NCBI RefSeq assembly: GCF_014638355.1
Contig: NZ_BMFK01000002.1
Span: 124,001-188,000, forward strand
DNA from: Priestia taiwanensis
GTDB taxonomy: Bacteria; Bacillota; Bacilli; Bacillales; Bacillaceae_G
Direction of reading: 5' to 3'
DNA length: 64,000 nucleotides
Made by a program: the position numbers and the translations under genes. Positions 17,414 to 27,061 of the stretch are shown here, in pieces. A model generated the notes under the pieces. That model searched no databases. It had not been told where the DNA came from and saw only the letters and a list, made by a program, of their open reading frames with translations. How positions within the stretch are numbered: the first letter of the stretch is position 1; every line of letters starts with the position of its first letter.

Positions 17414-17533
17414 CTTACGCACCTCACTTTATAGGGATATAAGCGCCCCATCTTACCCCTAGTATTTCCAACTAAGAAGAAAATGAAAAGCGCTTATTCA
17501 ATCTATCTCCCTACATTTTACAACATCTTGTCC

Positions 17534-20185
17534 TTATTTTGAAACAGAATTCATATATTCTTCGACAACTGCTAATGCTGCACCAACTTGCTCAGGGTCT
17601 TTACCACCTGCTTGAGCCATGTCTGGGCGGCCTCCACCGCCTCCACCGCAACGTGTTGCTACTTCTTTAATTAATTTACCGGCATGGTATCCTTCAGAAA
17701 TTAAATCTTTCGTTACACCTGCAAGTAAGTTAACCTTACCTTCATTCACAGACGCCAGAACGATAACCCCTGAACCTAATTTGTTCTTTAAGTCATCCAT
17801 CATTGTACGCAGGTTGTTCATATCTGCTACATTTACTTGTGCAGCTAACATTTTCACACCATTTACTTCACGTACGTTATCTGTTAAATTACCAGCTTCA
17901 ATATTGCTTAACTTCGCAGCTAACGATTCGTTTTCTTTTTGTGCTTGTTTTAATTCAGCAAACAAGCCGTCTACACGAGTAAGGATATCTTTCGGATTCG
18001 TCTTTAACATTTTCGCTGCGTCTTTTAATAACGTAACTTGGTCGTTCATTAGTTCATATGCACCTTTACCTGTTACCGCTTCGATACGACGAGTTCCTGC
18101 TCCAATACCAGATTCAGACATAATGCGGAATACGCCGATAGAAGATGTATTATCTACATGGCAACCACCGCAAAGCTCTAATGAATACCCTCCAACTTGA
18201 ACGACACGTACCACATCACCGTACTTCTCACCGAATAATGCCATCGCGCCCATCGCTTTCGCTTCATCGATTGCTTTCTCTGAAATTGCAACTGGAATAC
18301 TTGCCCAAATCTTCTCATTCACAATACGCTCGATTTTCTCGATTTCTTCTTGTGTTACCGATCCGAAATGTGAGAAGTCAAAGCGTAAACGTTCACTCGT
18401 TACTAATGAACCAGCTTGGTTTACGTGTGTACCTAACACATCTTTTAATGCTTGGTGTAAAATGTGTGTTGCTGTATGGTTTTTCACTACGCCTGCACGA
18501 TTTACAACATCGATTGCCGCTGTTACTGTATCACCTTTTTTCAGTGTACCTTCCATCACAACAACACGGTGTAAATGTTGGCCGTTCGGTGCTTTTTGCA
18601 CACCTTTCACTTCTACTGTTACACTAGCAGTAGTCATCTTACCAGTATCTGCGATTTGCCCACCACTTTCCGCATAGAATGGTGTTACATCTAACATCAC
18701 TTGTGCTTCTTCACCAGCTTGTACTTCCTCTACTACTTCACCATTCTTCACGATTGCGATAACATTACCTTCTACAGAAGCCTCTGTGTATCCTACAAAC
18801 TTGCTTGCATCTTTGATGTTTCCTAATACACCCGTTTGTACTTGCATAGAATCAACGTCTACACGAGCAGCACGTGCACGCTCACGTTGTTTCTCCATCT
18901 CCACTTCAAAACCATCACGATCAATCTTCATACCAGCTTCTTCTGCATACTCTTCTGTTAACTCAACTGGGAATCCATATGTGTCATATAAGCGGAATAC
19001 GTCCACACCATTAACTGTGTCGCTTCCTTTTTCTTTCGCTTCTGCGATTACTTCTGCTAAAATTGCTTCCCCATCATGTAATGTTTCATGGAAACGCTCT
19101 TCTTCATTTTTCATCACACGTGCAATGAATTCTGCTTTTTCTTTTACTTCTGGATAGTAATCTACCATCACTTCTCCAACAACATCTACTAATTCAAACA
19201 TGAATGGACGGTTGATGTTTAATTTCTTCGCATAACGTACTGCACGACGTAATAAACGACGTAATACATATCCACGGCCTTCGTTTGATGGTAATGCTCC
19301 GTCACCTACTGCGAAAGCTACTGTACGAACATGGTCAGCAATTACTTTGAATGCTGTATCTTGCTCTAAGTCACCGCTGCGGTATTTCACACCAGAAATT
19401 TGCTCTGTCGCATTGATAATTGGCATAAATAAATCGCTATCAAAGTTTGTATCAACACCTTGAATAACACACGCCATACGCTCTAGACCCATTCCAGTAT
19501 CAATGTTTTTGCTTGGAAGTTCTGGATACTCACTACGTTCTAATCCTTCTTTTGAATTGAATTGTGAGAATACAATGTTCCAAATTTCAATGTAGCGATC
19601 ATTCTCTAAGTCTTCTTCTAATAAACGAATACCAATATTTTCAGGATCATATTTCGTTCCACGGTCTAAGAAAATTTCTGTACAAGGTCCGCATGGGCCT
19701 TCTCCGATTTCCCAAAAGTTACCTTCTAATAAAATTAAATGTGATGGATCGATACCTAATTTTACCCATAAGTCATACGTTTCTTTATCTTCTGGATATA
19801 CAGTAATATATAAATCTTCTTTGTTAAAACCAAACCATTTTGGTGACGTTAACAATTCCCATCCCCATGCAACAGCTTCTTCACGGAAATAATCACCGAT
19901 TGAGAAGTTACCTAACATTTCGAAGAATGTATGGTGACGAGCTGTTTTTCCTACGTTCTCGATATCGTTTGTACGAATTGATTTCTGCGCATTTGTAATA
20001 CGTAGATTTGTAGGAATAATACTTCCATCAAAATATTTTTTCAGTGCCGCAACACCACTATTAATCCATAATAATGTTGGATCTTCCACAGGAACTAACG
20101 AAGAACTAGGTTCTACAACATGTCCCTTTTCTTTAAAAAAGTCTAAATACATTTGGCGAACTTGTGCACCAGTTAACTTTTTCAT
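17534..20185 (-). CDS. alaS: Alanyl-tRNA synthetase
   Basis: 883 aa class II synthetase. N-terminal catalytic core with [13 protein letters not shown], the G3:U70-recognition region, an editing domain with [11 protein letters not shown] and CGGCHVDNT (zinc-site HxxxH and CxxxH) and the C-terminal DHHA1-type glycine run [15 protein letters not shown]. Expressed from a promoter and alanine T-box directly upstream, so transcription responds to uncharged tRNA-Ala. The ATG follows AGGAGGAAACA. Confidence 0.97.
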   Translation of the reverse strand: MKKLTGAQVRQMYLDFFKEKGHVVEPSSSLVPVEDPTLLWINSGVAALKKYFDGSIIPTNLRITNAQKSIRTNDIENVGKTARHHTFFEMLGNFSIGDYFREEAVAWGWELLTSPKWFGFNKEDLYITVYPEDKETYDLWVKLGIDPSHLILLEGNFWEIGEGPCGPCTEIFLDRGTKYDPENIGIRLLEEDLENDRYIEIWNIVFSQFNSKEGLERSEYPELPSKNIDTGMGLERMACVIQGVDTNFDSDLFMPIINATEQISGVKYRSGDLEQDTAFKVIADHVRTVAFAVGDGALPSNEGRGYVLRRLLRRAVRYAKKLNINRPFMFELVDVVGEVMVDYYPEVKEKAEFIARVMKNEEERFHETLHDGEAILAEVIAEAKEKGSDTVNGVDVFRLYDTYGFPVELTEEYAEEAGMKIDRDGFEVEMEKQRERARAARVDVDSMQVQTGVLGNIKDASKFVGYTEASVEGNVIAIVKNGEVVEEVQAGEEAQVMLDVTPFYAESGGQIADTGKMTTASVTVEVKGVQKAPNGQHLHRVVVMEGTLKKGDTVTAAIDVVNRAGVVKNHTATHILHQALKDVLGTHVNQAGSLVTSERLRFDFSHFGSVTQEEIEKIERIVNEKIWASIPVAISEKAIDEAKAMGAMALFGEKYGDVVRVVQVGGYSLELCGGCHVDNTSSIGVFRIMSESGIGAGTRRIEAVTGKGAYELMNDQVTLLKDAAKMLKTNPKDILTRVDGLFAELKQAQKENESLAAKLSNIEAGNLTDNVREVNGVKMLAAQVNVADMNNLRTMMDDLKNKLGSGVIVLASVNEGKVNLLAGVTKDLISEGYHAGKLIKEVATRCGGGGGGRPDMAQAGGKDPEQVGAALAVVEEYMNSVSK

Positions 20186-20291
20186 CTTGTTTCCTCCTAG
20201 ATATCATCTAATAATATAAGAGCGTATATACGCTAACATCTACAAACATACCGCTATCAACTCATGAAGTATCATCAATGGGATAAAAAAG

Positions 20292-20562
20292 AACACAAAA
20301 AAGTCCCGCCCCTAAAACAGGGACGAGACTTGACTCGCGTTACCACCCTGATTATGAATGATAAACGTATAAATTATACGCTATTACTTCATCATTCATC
20401 ACCTTCATTAAGCTATAACGGGCTGACCCGGCAAGTTTTACCTGCTCTCTGGAGTAGCATTCTGTTATCCTTCATATAAAGTTTCTTTCAGCCTACGGAA
20501 ACTTCTCTCTTCTACATGGTCTATAACATACTCGTTCCTTCGTCAATTTTGCATCATAATTA
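20292..20562 (-). promoter_or_regulatory. T-box riboswitch, alanine specifier, upstream of alaS
   Basis: Minus strand: Stem I with AGTA, AGAGAG and a GGCTG distal loop (around 20475-20545), specifier region GAATGCTACTCC giving GCT (Ala) near 20456-20462, the T-box AGGGTGGTAACGCG (20336-20349) and a terminator AAGTCTCGTCCCT/AGGGGCGGGACTT with TTTTTT ending near 20296. The T-box can pair into an antiterminator when uncharged tRNA-Ala binds. Confidence 0.93.
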
Positions 20563-20569
20563 TAGAAGC

Positions 20570-20598
20570 ATTTTATCAAATGAACATAACACTGTCAA
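20570..20598 (-). promoter_or_regulatory. SigA promoter of alaS
   Basis: -35 TTGACA (20593-20598) and -10 TAAAAT (20570-20575) on the minus strand, spacer exactly 17, placing the start of the T-box leader ~20562. Confidence 0.85.
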
Positions 20599-20613
20599 TT
20601 ATGACTATCCTTC

Positions 20614-21681
20614 CTACTCCGACTGTTTCCGGAACCCTTTCGTCTGTATATAAATAACTTTTATAATCGCTAAACAAGGAATAGCTAGAATCATCCCTAC
20701 TATCCCACCAATTTCCCCACCGACAATTAAAGCTAGCATAATAAGAACTGGGTGCATATGAATCGATTTTCCAACGATATATGGACCTAAAATATTACTC
20801 TCCACAAATTGAAGAATAACAATCACAATAATTACGGTAATAATCATATTAGTAGATACGGTTGATGCGATAAGAATAGCAGGGACCGCACCGATAATTG
20901 GCCCGAAATACGGAATAATATCCGTCACGCCGATAATAATTCCCAGTAACAACGGATACGGAATACCAACAATCCAAAATGCTAAAAATGAACAACCAGC
21001 TAACACAAGACACACAAATAATTGTCCTCGTATATATCCTCCAATAATACGATTAACTTCTTGAATCAATTCCTTACTCTCATCATGCCACTTTCTTGGT
21101 ACAATTCTCCAAAACAAGGCACCTATTTCATTGTAATCTTTCAAGAAATAGAACACGATAAATGGAATAATAATGAGAAGAATAAGGTAATTGACCATCT
21201 TCTTCGCAATACTAACCATAATATCAATGAGTCCTTGTAGCCACTTCTCAATATCCACGATGACCGCATCGATTTTCTGATGCAGCACTACAGGCATTCC
21301 TTCTGTTTTCGCCTGTATGCTCGCTACCGAATCTTCATACATCTTCGCAAACATCGGATAATTCTCATTCATCTCATTGAGCTGAGCTAAAATAGTTGGG
21401 AATCCTTTATAAATACCAAGGCCAATCCCACCAAAGAATAAAACATAAATAGCCAAAATAGCTATTGTTTTTGGCATCCCTCGTTTATGTAATCCCTCCA
21501 CAAGAGGATGTAATAAGAAGGCAATTAAATAGGCAATTAAAAACGGGCCAACAATGACCTTTACCACATTCAGTACAGGTAACCAAAATGGTTTTAACTT
21601 CAAAAAAACGAACAAACATAAAAAAATTAACAACAATAAACCTAGGCGATAAATCCAAATAATCTTCAAGTTATTCCACAT
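20614..21681 (-). CDS. yrrI: AI-2E-family (PerM/YrrI-like) membrane protein
   Basis: 355 aa with about eight TM segments; early pair (~12-30, 38-60), then FFGGIGLGIYKGFP, and the C-terminal family signature around GVTDIIPYFGPIIGAVPAIL and QFVESNILGPYIVGKSIHMHPV. The family is a putative exporter or transporter group (AI-2 in E. coli TqsA, sodium/proton exchange in others); substrate here is unknown. Immediately upstream of the alaS promoter as in B. subtilis yrrI. Confidence 0.87.
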   Translation of the reverse strand: MWNNLKIIWIYRLGLLLLIFLCLFVFLKLKPFWLPVLNVVKVIVGPFLIAYLIAFLLHPLVEGLHKRGMPKTIAILAIYVLFFGGIGLGIYKGFPTILAQLNEMNENYPMFAKMYEDSVASIQAKTEGMPVVLHQKIDAVIVDIEKWLQGLIDIMVSIAKKMVNYLILLIIIPFIVFYFLKDYNEIGALFWRIVPRKWHDESKELIQEVNRIIGGYIRGQLFVCLVLAGCSFLAFWIVGIPYPLLLGIIIGVTDIIPYFGPIIGAVPAILIASTVSTNMIITVIIVIVILQFVESNILGPYIVGKSIHMHPVLIMLALIVGGEIGGIVGMILAIPCLAIIKVIYIQTKGFRKQSE

Positions 21682-21759
21682 ACATTTTTCTCCTTTACCC
21701 GAAGAGATACGTTTATCTTCTTCTTCGAAAGGAAAATGTATGCCCTTTTATACAAAAAA

Positions 21760-21797
21760 GAAGCTAATAAGCGCTCATATTAACGCTCACTAGCTTC
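21760..21797 (-). terminator. bioB terminator
   Basis: Outer arms GAAGCTA/TAGCTTC (21760-21766, 21791-21797) with an inner GCGCTC/GAGCG-like continuation; minus strand exits into TTTTTTG. Confidence 0.82.
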
Positions 21798-21802
21798 CCT
21801 AT

Positions 21803-22801
21803 TCAACAAAGTGCTTCCGCTTGCCCTGGCACTAATTCAATTTCAAACCCTAAGTCTTCTAACATCTTATGATCTGCTGTGCTCTCTTGTCCTTCCGTTG
21901 TTAAATAATCACCAACAAAGATTGAATTTGCTGCGTATAATCCTAGTGGTTGCAAACTACGAAGATTTACTTCACGCCCACCAGAAATGCGAATTTCTTT
22001 CGTCGGGTTAATGTATCTGAACAACGCTAACACTTTTAAGCAGTAACGTGGGTTCAACTCATCCGTCCCTTCAAGTGGCGTACCTGCAATTGCATGCAAG
22101 AAATTCACCGGAATGGAGTCTGCATCAATTGCTTTTAATGAACGTGCGACATTAATTACATCTTTTTTTGTTTCTTTCATTCCAACAATAACCCCTGAAC
22201 ACGGTGATATCCCTGCATCCTTTACAACCTCCAACGTACTAACTCTGTTATCGTACGTATGTGAAGTTGTAATCGATGGATGGTGTTCTTTTGATGTATT
22301 TAAATTATGATTGTAACGGTCTACTCCAGCGCTTTTCAAGCGTACTGCTTGTTCAGGTTTCAAAATACCTAAACACGCGCATACCTTTAATCCATACTTC
22401 TCCTTAATCTCTTCTACGGCTTCAACAACAACATCTACATCACGTGGTGAAGGTCCACGCCCACTCGCTACAATACAATATGTACCGACTTTCAAGTTAT
22501 AAGCCTTCTCTGCTCCTTTTAACAAATCTTCTTTCGTCATAAAAGAATACTTTTGAATTGGTGCAGTTGAAATAGCTGATTGTGAACAATATCCACAGTT
22601 CTCCGGACAAAGACCACTTTTTGCATTCATAATCATATTTAACTTTACTTTTTTACCGTAGTAATGCTTCCTAATTTGAAATGCACCGTGCAATAGTTGT
22701 AGTAAATCATCATCCGGACAATTTAATACTGACATCGCCTCTTCATCTGTTAGTTCCCATCCGTTTAATACCCGACCTGCTAGCGTCATCCAATACGTCA
22801 T
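21803..22801 (-). CDS. bioB: Biotin synthase
   Basis: 332 aa from ATG 22799-22801 with AGAGGGGG upstream; an in-frame extension of 10 codons is not needed. Radical-SAM enzyme inserting sulfur into dethiobiotin. C65-x3-C69-x2-C72 in CPENCGYCSQS binds the 4Fe-4S cluster; the second-cluster cysteines and the arginine in EIRISGGREVNLR are present. It stands alone: no bioA/D/F/H/C lie next to it, only bioY upstream on the same strand. Confidence 0.95.
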   Translation of the reverse strand: MTYWMTLAGRVLNGWELTDEEAMSVLNCPDDDLLQLLHGAFQIRKHYYGKKVKLNMIMNAKSGLCPENCGYCSQSAISTAPIQKYSFMTKEDLLKGAEKAYNLKVGTYCIVASGRGPSPRDVDVVVEAVEEIKEKYGLKVCACLGILKPEQAVRLKSAGVDRYNHNLNTSKEHHPSITTSHTYDNRVSTLEVVKDAGISPCSGVIVGMKETKKDVINVARSLKAIDADSIPVNFLHAIAGTPLEGTDELNPRYCLKVLALFRYINPTKEIRISGGREVNLRSLQPLGLYAANSIFVGDYLTTEGQESTADHKMLEDLGFEIELVPGQAEALC

Positions 22802-22932
22802 TATTTTTCCCCCTCTAGCTTTTATGACCAATTTCCTTTTTCTCTAATTCACCCTCTATATCTCAACTATTCTTCTAAATCTCTATTTAAACAAATCAAT
22901 GACTTATTCCTGCTTACACTATCTTTCATATC

Positions 22933-22951
22933 TGTTACTATGTATGTAACA
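22933..22951. promoter_or_regulatory. Dyad upstream of bioB
   Basis: TGTTAC (22933-22938) and GTAACA (22946-22951), 7-nt spacer, between bioY and bioB. Arms recall half of a biotin operator but the spacing is wrong for BirA (13 in the bioY site), so the binder is unknown. Confidence 0.3.
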
Positions 22952-22976
22952 AAAGATAATATATCCCAGCTAATTA

Positions 22977-23546
22977 TCAAGCATTAACTACCTTCTTATA
23001 CTTAAATAAACGATATAAACGAACAGCTACTACAGACGCCCCTATTCCAATCAATATATCTGCAACAATACTTGTAAAGAAACCCATCACTAATACTTTC
23101 CATAACGAAGTCGGTTGATCAATCCACATGTTCAACGAAATATACAAGTAAATAACTCCACATAAATACACACAAACTAAGCCACTCATATTCGCAATAA
23201 AAAAGGTTTTGATAGATGGATTTTTCTTACGTTCTACTAGTTTACCAATCACATAGGCTGCACTAATAAACCCTAATAAATATCCAAAAGTCGGTTGAAA
23301 AATATAGGTTAATCCGCCGCCACTTACAAAGACAGGAAAGCCAACTAACCCTGTTCCAACATACACTATTTGACTTAATGCTCCTTGCCTACTCCCAAGT
23401 AAACATCCCGCTAGAAAAACAAACATCACTTGTAATGTAAACGGAACGATTGGTGTAGGGATTTTAATAAACGCCCCAATTGCTGTTAAAGATGCAAACA
23501 TTGCAACTAAAACAAGCGAAAAAACAGGCTGGTTGTTCTTCTTCAC
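22977..23546 (-). CDS. bioY: Biotin transporter BioY
   Basis: 189 aa, six hydrophobic segments; starts MKKNNQPVFSLVLVAMFASLTAIGAFIKIP and contains GCLLGSRQGALSQIVYVGTGLVGFPVF, the S-component signature that binds biotin in ECF transporters. Regulated by a BirA operator overlapping its promoter. About 175 nt precede bioB on the same strand, so readthrough to bioB is possible though a separate dyad lies between. Confidence 0.93.
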   Translation of the reverse strand: MKKNNQPVFSLVLVAMFASLTAIGAFIKIPTPIVPFTLQVMFVFLAGCLLGSRQGALSQIVYVGTGLVGFPVFVSGGGLTYIFQPTFGYLLGFISAAYVIGKLVERKKNPSIKTFFIANMSGLVCVYLCGVIYLYISLNMWIDQPTSLWKVLVMGFFTSIVADILIGIGASVVAVRLYRLFKYKKVVNA

Positions 23547-23609
23547 CCGCTCACCTTCCTACAAAAAAATACAATTTATATGTACTAAACTAGCACATGA
23601 AAAATATTT

Positions 23610-23640
23610 ATGTCAACCGGATTTTAATAAAGGTTTACAA
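23610..23640 (-). promoter_or_regulatory. BirA (biotin repressor) operator over the bioY promoter
   Basis: On the minus strand TTGTAAACC (23632-23640), a 13-nt spacer and GGTTGACAT (23610-23618), the classic Firmicute biotin operator layout (TTGTTAACC-N13-GGTTAACAA). The right arm contains TTGACA, the -35 element, with a TAGTTT -10 about 18 nt on, so BirA binding would occlude RNA polymerase. Confidence 0.82.
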
Positions 23641-23717
23641 ATAGATCGTGCGTTCACATAAAAGTCATACATATCGTTATACACTCTCTTCATTTTTTGT
23701 TACACTGATAGTGAATT

Positions 23718-23757
23718 AGTTGTCTAGTTAACTAACCTAACAACTTAAGCGCTTTCA
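23718..23757 (+). promoter_or_regulatory. Operator cluster upstream of chbG: dyad plus cre-like site
   Basis: AGTTGT (23718-23723) and ACAACT (23740-23745) are inverted with a 16-nt spacer enclosing GTTAAC. Overlapping it, CTTAAGCGCTTTCA (23744-23757) is a cre-like site (12 of 14 matches to TGWAARCGYTWNCW in the reverse direction), consistent with CcpA repression of a sugar gene. Confidence 0.45.
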
Positions 23758-23795
23758 ACATTCTTACTAACGTATAGAAAAAGGGGGATTTAGTT

Positions 23796-24512
23796 ATGAT
23801 TAGATTAATTATTAATGCAGATGATTTCGGGTACTCAAGTGGCATTAATTACGGGATTATTGACGCTCATATAAACGGCATCGTTAACTCTGCCACAATG
23901 ATGATGAATATGCCCGGTACTACTCATGCAATTTCATTAGCAAAACAATACCCTACACTAGGAATTGGTGTTCATTTAGTACTAGATTGTGAGAAACCAC
24001 TTCGTACAGACGTACCTTCCCTTGTGAAAGAAGATGGTTTCTTCAAACATCGTAATGATATTATTAACAATCCTTCCATCAATTTAGAAGATGTTGAAAA
24101 GGAGTGGCGTACACAAATTGATGCATGCTATGCTGCAGGAATAACACCAACACACCTTGATAGTCACCATCATATTCACGGAGCACCTAATCTTATGCCA
24201 GTAATAGAGAAACTAGCGCATGCATACAATTTACCAATTCGAGTGGCTTCTAAAGAAAAAAGTACGGCTATCCCATTTAGCGAATACTTCTTTTACGATT
24301 TTTATGCAGACGGTGTAACAATCGATTACTTTGACAAGTTAGCAACGAAAGTTCCCGACGGTTCAAGTGTAGAAATAATGGTCCATCCTGGTTACTTAGA
24401 CCACCATATACTAGCGGGTTCTTCCTATACGACAGAACGAGTAGAAGAACATCGTGTGCTAACAACGTGCAAGCTACCAGATATTTTTGAACTCGTTTCA
24501 TTCAAGAAATAA
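23796..24512 (+). CDS. chbG: ChbG/YdjC-type carbohydrate deacetylase
   Basis: 238 aa YdjC/ChbG family. LIINADDFGYSSGINYGI provides the metal aspartates D10/D11 and LDSHHHIHG the metal histidines; GIGVHLVLDCEKPL and HPGYLD are other conserved parts. It deacetylates the N-acetylglucosamine of chitooligosaccharides or similar. No chb PTS genes adjoin, so the source of substrate is unclear. ATG with a GGGGGAT site; ends in a bidirectional terminator shared with the signal peptidase gene. Confidence 0.9.
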   Translation: MIRLIINADDFGYSSGINYGIIDAHINGIVNSATMMMNMPGTTHAISLAKQYPTLGIGVHLVLDCEKPLRTDVPSLVKEDGFFKHRNDIINNPSINLEDVEKEWRTQIDACYAAGITPTHLDSHHHIHGAPNLMPVIEKLAHAYNLPIRVASKEKSTAIPFSEYFFYDFYADGVTIDYFDKLATKVPDGSSVEIMVHPGYLDHHILAGSSYTTERVEEHRVLTTCKLPDIFELVSFKK

Positions 24513-24514
24513 AG

Positions 24515-24552
24515 AAACACGACATCTGTACTACAAATCAGATGTCGTGTTT
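24515..24552. terminator. Bidirectional terminator chbG / sip
   Basis: AAACACGACATCTG (24515-24528) and CAGATGTCGTGTTT (24539-24552), then TTTT on plus; perfect 14-bp stem. Confidence 0.88.
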
Positions 24553-24563
24553 TTTTATTTGTA

Positions 24564-25121
24564 TTATAATCCGAATAATTTTTTCCCTAATACGTGATCA
24601 AGCGGAATGGCTCCAATATGTCTACTATCTTTACTATTGTTACGGTTATCCCCCATTACAAAGACATGGTTTTCTGGAACCGTGTATGTAGTGTTCTCCA
24701 TCGGTATATTCATCACTTCTTTAATATACGGCTCTTGTAACTCTTCACCATTTCGATACACTTTATTATTCTTAAGCTCTAATGTATCCCCTGGCTTTCC
24801 AATTACCCTCTTGACATACATAAAGGCTTCATTCTTCCCCGTAATCAAATAAACAAGTGGATTCTCAAGAAAATCGTCTTTCATCGAACGCGGTCTATCC
24901 ACACGACTGTCAATTACGACAATATCTCCGTAATCCGGCATCGCTTTAAACGTATGAGAAAGTTTCGAAATAACCATTCGCTCTTGATCGTGTAATGTCG
25001 GGTCCATTGAGTGACCGTCTACTTTATACATTTGAAGTAAAAACATATTAATTAAAACCGTTAATACAAAAACCATGAGCAACGACAGTGCCCATTTCCC
25101 AAGTTGTATCAATATCTTCAC
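24564..25121 (-). CDS. Type I signal peptidase
   Basis: 185 aa Bacillus SipS-type. One N-terminal TM (~10-30), catalytic Ser38 in GHSMDPTL and Lys104 in YVKRVIGKPGD, then the box D/E GDNRNNSKDSR (~156-166). It removes signal peptides on the outer membrane face. B. cereus genomes encode several such peptidases; I do not assign a specific sip letter. Lies behind two CPBP protease genes on the same strand, with a perfect palindrome between. Confidence 0.94.
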   Translation of the reverse strand: MKILIQLGKWALSLLMVFVLTVLINMFLLQMYKVDGHSMDPTLHDQERMVISKLSHTFKAMPDYGDIVVIDSRVDRPRSMKDDFLENPLVYLITGKNEAFMYVKRVIGKPGDTLELKNNKVYRNGEELQEPYIKEVMNIPMENTTYTVPENHVFVMGDNRNNSKDSRHIGAIPLDHVLGKKLFGL

Positions 25122-25156
25122 TATTCGTGCAACTCCTTTTCGTCATTCAGCGCTAC

Positions 25157-25190
25157 TATCCTATGCTTCATTCTAATGAAGCATAGGATA
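25157..25190. repeat. 16-bp perfect palindrome between CPBP1 and signal peptidase gene
   Basis: TATCCTATGCTTCATT (25157-25172) and AATGAAGCATAGGATA (25175-25190). No T-run follows on the minus strand, so a terminator role for the CPBP gene would be Rho-independent only in a weak sense; an operator or mRNA-stabilising hairpin are alternatives. Confidence 0.55.
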
Positions 25191-25231
25191 AATTTCAATA
25201 CAATTGGAAAATATCTTCTATTCCTACTTCA

Positions 25232-26104
25232 TTACATATGAACATTAGGTGGTGTCTTCCTTGTTCGTAAAGGCGGTAGTTGCCCCGTCCTAACTAGATT
25301 CCAATTATTCTTTAAAAAGGGAACTAACCAAATGCAACTAACGAATGTTAGTCCAATTCCCCATAATAGCGTCGAGGTAGATTGAATATCGGCTAGTGTA
25401 GTATCTGAGACACCCATACCATTTACCATCGCTACTTCAGCTATTACGGCAGTAAAATTATTTATCATATGTATCATAATTGGCACAAACAAACTTTTTG
25501 TTTTCAAATAGAAAATCGAACAAACTCCCCCGAACATTGCCGCCCCAATAATATCATAATGAAGCACCCCAAATAAAGTAGAAGAAATAATAATTGCCTT
25601 TGTAATTCCCCATTTATAAGACAAGCGATTCAACAAAAAACCACGAAATACTAATTCTTCTATAATTGGAGCTAGAATAACCGCCGCGATAAACTGATAT
25701 ATCTTCATATACAGTTGTTCTTCACCAGATACTAACGGCATGTTCCAGTTCTCAACAGCATAATCTGGCGCGATATAAGACAATCCATACGACTGTAAGT
25801 TAACAACACCAAGAGCCAATATAATTAGCATTACTACAGAAAGAACAATATCTTTCATTGGTATATTCAAAGGTTTATCAAAAAAACTAGTGAACTCTAA
25901 CCTTGCTTGCGTACATGCACGTAATAACCAAATAACCAGTACAAAATAAAAAGCAACATCAAGTAACATCGCTACTAAATCAGGTGGTTCCTCTCCACCG
26001 GCGGCTAACGTAGTGAAAATCATAACAAACACAGAGGTAACTATATATAAAAAAATTATCCAAATAAACTCTCGTATTCTAATGTGTTCAAATTGTGTAT
26101 TCAT
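25232..26104 (-). CDS. CPBP intramembrane protease, copy 1
   Basis: 290 aa, about eight TM helices. CPBP (Abi/Rce1) motifs: IIEELVFRGFLL (EExxxR), LFGVLH (FxxxH) and HMINNF (HxxxN), all intact. These enzymes cut substrates inside the membrane; substrate unknown. 70% or so similar by eye to the next gene upstream, including the ending TRKTPPNVHM, so a tandem duplication. Adjacent to a signal peptidase, but no bacteriocin precursor is visible nearby. Confidence 0.88.
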   Translation of the reverse strand: MNTQFEHIRIREFIWIIFLYIVTSVFVMIFTTLAAGGEEPPDLVAMLLDVAFYFVLVIWLLRACTQARLEFTSFFDKPLNIPMKDIVLSVVMLIILALGVVNLQSYGLSYIAPDYAVENWNMPLVSGEEQLYMKIYQFIAAVILAPIIEELVFRGFLLNRLSYKWGITKAIIISSTLFGVLHYDIIGAAMFGGVCSIFYLKTKSLFVPIMIHMINNFTAVIAEVAMVNGMGVSDTTLADIQSTSTLLWGIGLTFVSCIWLVPFLKNNWNLVRTGQLPPLRTRKTPPNVHM

Positions 26105-26189
26105 TTACTTCCCCTTTTCTGTTTTATAATTAGTGGATAAAAAATAAGCTAAGACTGTGAGTAACGTATAGGAAGCAATACTATATCCC

Positions 26190-27050
26190 TTACATGTTAA
26201 TAGGAGGTGTCTTTCTTGTTCGTAAAACAAGTAACTCGCCATTCTTGATATACCTCCAATTATTCTTTAAAAATGGGATTAACCATAATAAACCGAGTGC
26301 TGTTAACACAGCCCCTACCCCTACAATAAAAAGCGATTGAAAGTCTGCCACTGTCACATCAGATGTGATTGGTACCTTTTCCGCTATTACTGCAAACATA
26401 AAAGCAAGAAAATTATTTAACATATGAGCTAAAATTGGTACGAGTAAGTTCTTTGTTTTTATATACAAAATCGCACATACAAGAGCGAAGGTAATCGAAC
26501 CGAATAAATTAAAATGGAACAAACCAAATAAAACAGAAGAAATAATAACTGCCTTCACCATCCCAAATTTATAAGATAGACGATGCAACAAAAAACCACG
26601 GAATATAACTTCTTCTACTATAGGAGCTAAAATCACTATTAATAGAAAATCAAATAGCATCATAAAAGGATGTTCCTTGTTTTCAAAATTCTCTCCCTCT
26701 AAGCTGGCCATGACATAATCAGGTAACAAATATGCTAGTCCATATGCCTGTAACAACACAACTCCTGCTGAAAACAACATTAACATAACGACTATGATGA
26801 ACATATTCGTAACTTGCCATTTAACGGGATATGTAAAGAAGCTTCTAAATTCGATATTTGATTTTTGGCAAGATATAAACAACCAAACAAACGGAACGAT
26901 ATAGGCACCTAGGTCAAAAATAATATCAAATGTACTTTCTCCCCCCATCACTGTCGCTCCACTAACACTAATTACCCCCAAAATCATAAAAGATACAAAA
27001 AGCGTCAAAAGAAAATAACGTATTTTAATTCTCTCAAATTGGTTGTACAT
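26190..27050 (-). CDS. CPBP intramembrane protease, copy 2
   Basis: 286 aa paralogue of the next gene. Motifs IVEEVIFRGFLLHRLSYKFG (EExxxR), LFGLFHF (FxxxH) and HMLNNF (HxxxN). Same topology and the same RTRKTPP tail. Starts 11 nt after the Tubby-like gene stop, so the two are probably cotranscribed. Substrate unknown. Confidence 0.88.
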   Translation of the reverse strand: MYNQFERIKIRYFLLTLFVSFMILGVISVSGATVMGGESTFDIIFDLGAYIVPFVWLFISCQKSNIEFRSFFTYPVKWQVTNMFIIVVMLMLFSAGVVLLQAYGLAYLLPDYVMASLEGENFENKEHPFMMLFDFLLIVILAPIVEEVIFRGFLLHRLSYKFGMVKAVIISSVLFGLFHFNLFGSITFALVCAILYIKTKNLLVPILAHMLNNFLAFMFAVIAEKVPITSDVTVADFQSLFIVGVGAVLTALGLLWLIPFLKNNWRYIKNGELLVLRTRKTPPINM

Positions 27051-27061
27051 CTCTGCTCTCC

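Noticed and set aside
17619-18677. Plus-strand ORFs inside alaS
   Set aside because: Antisense shadows of a conserved gene, with no ribosome sites.
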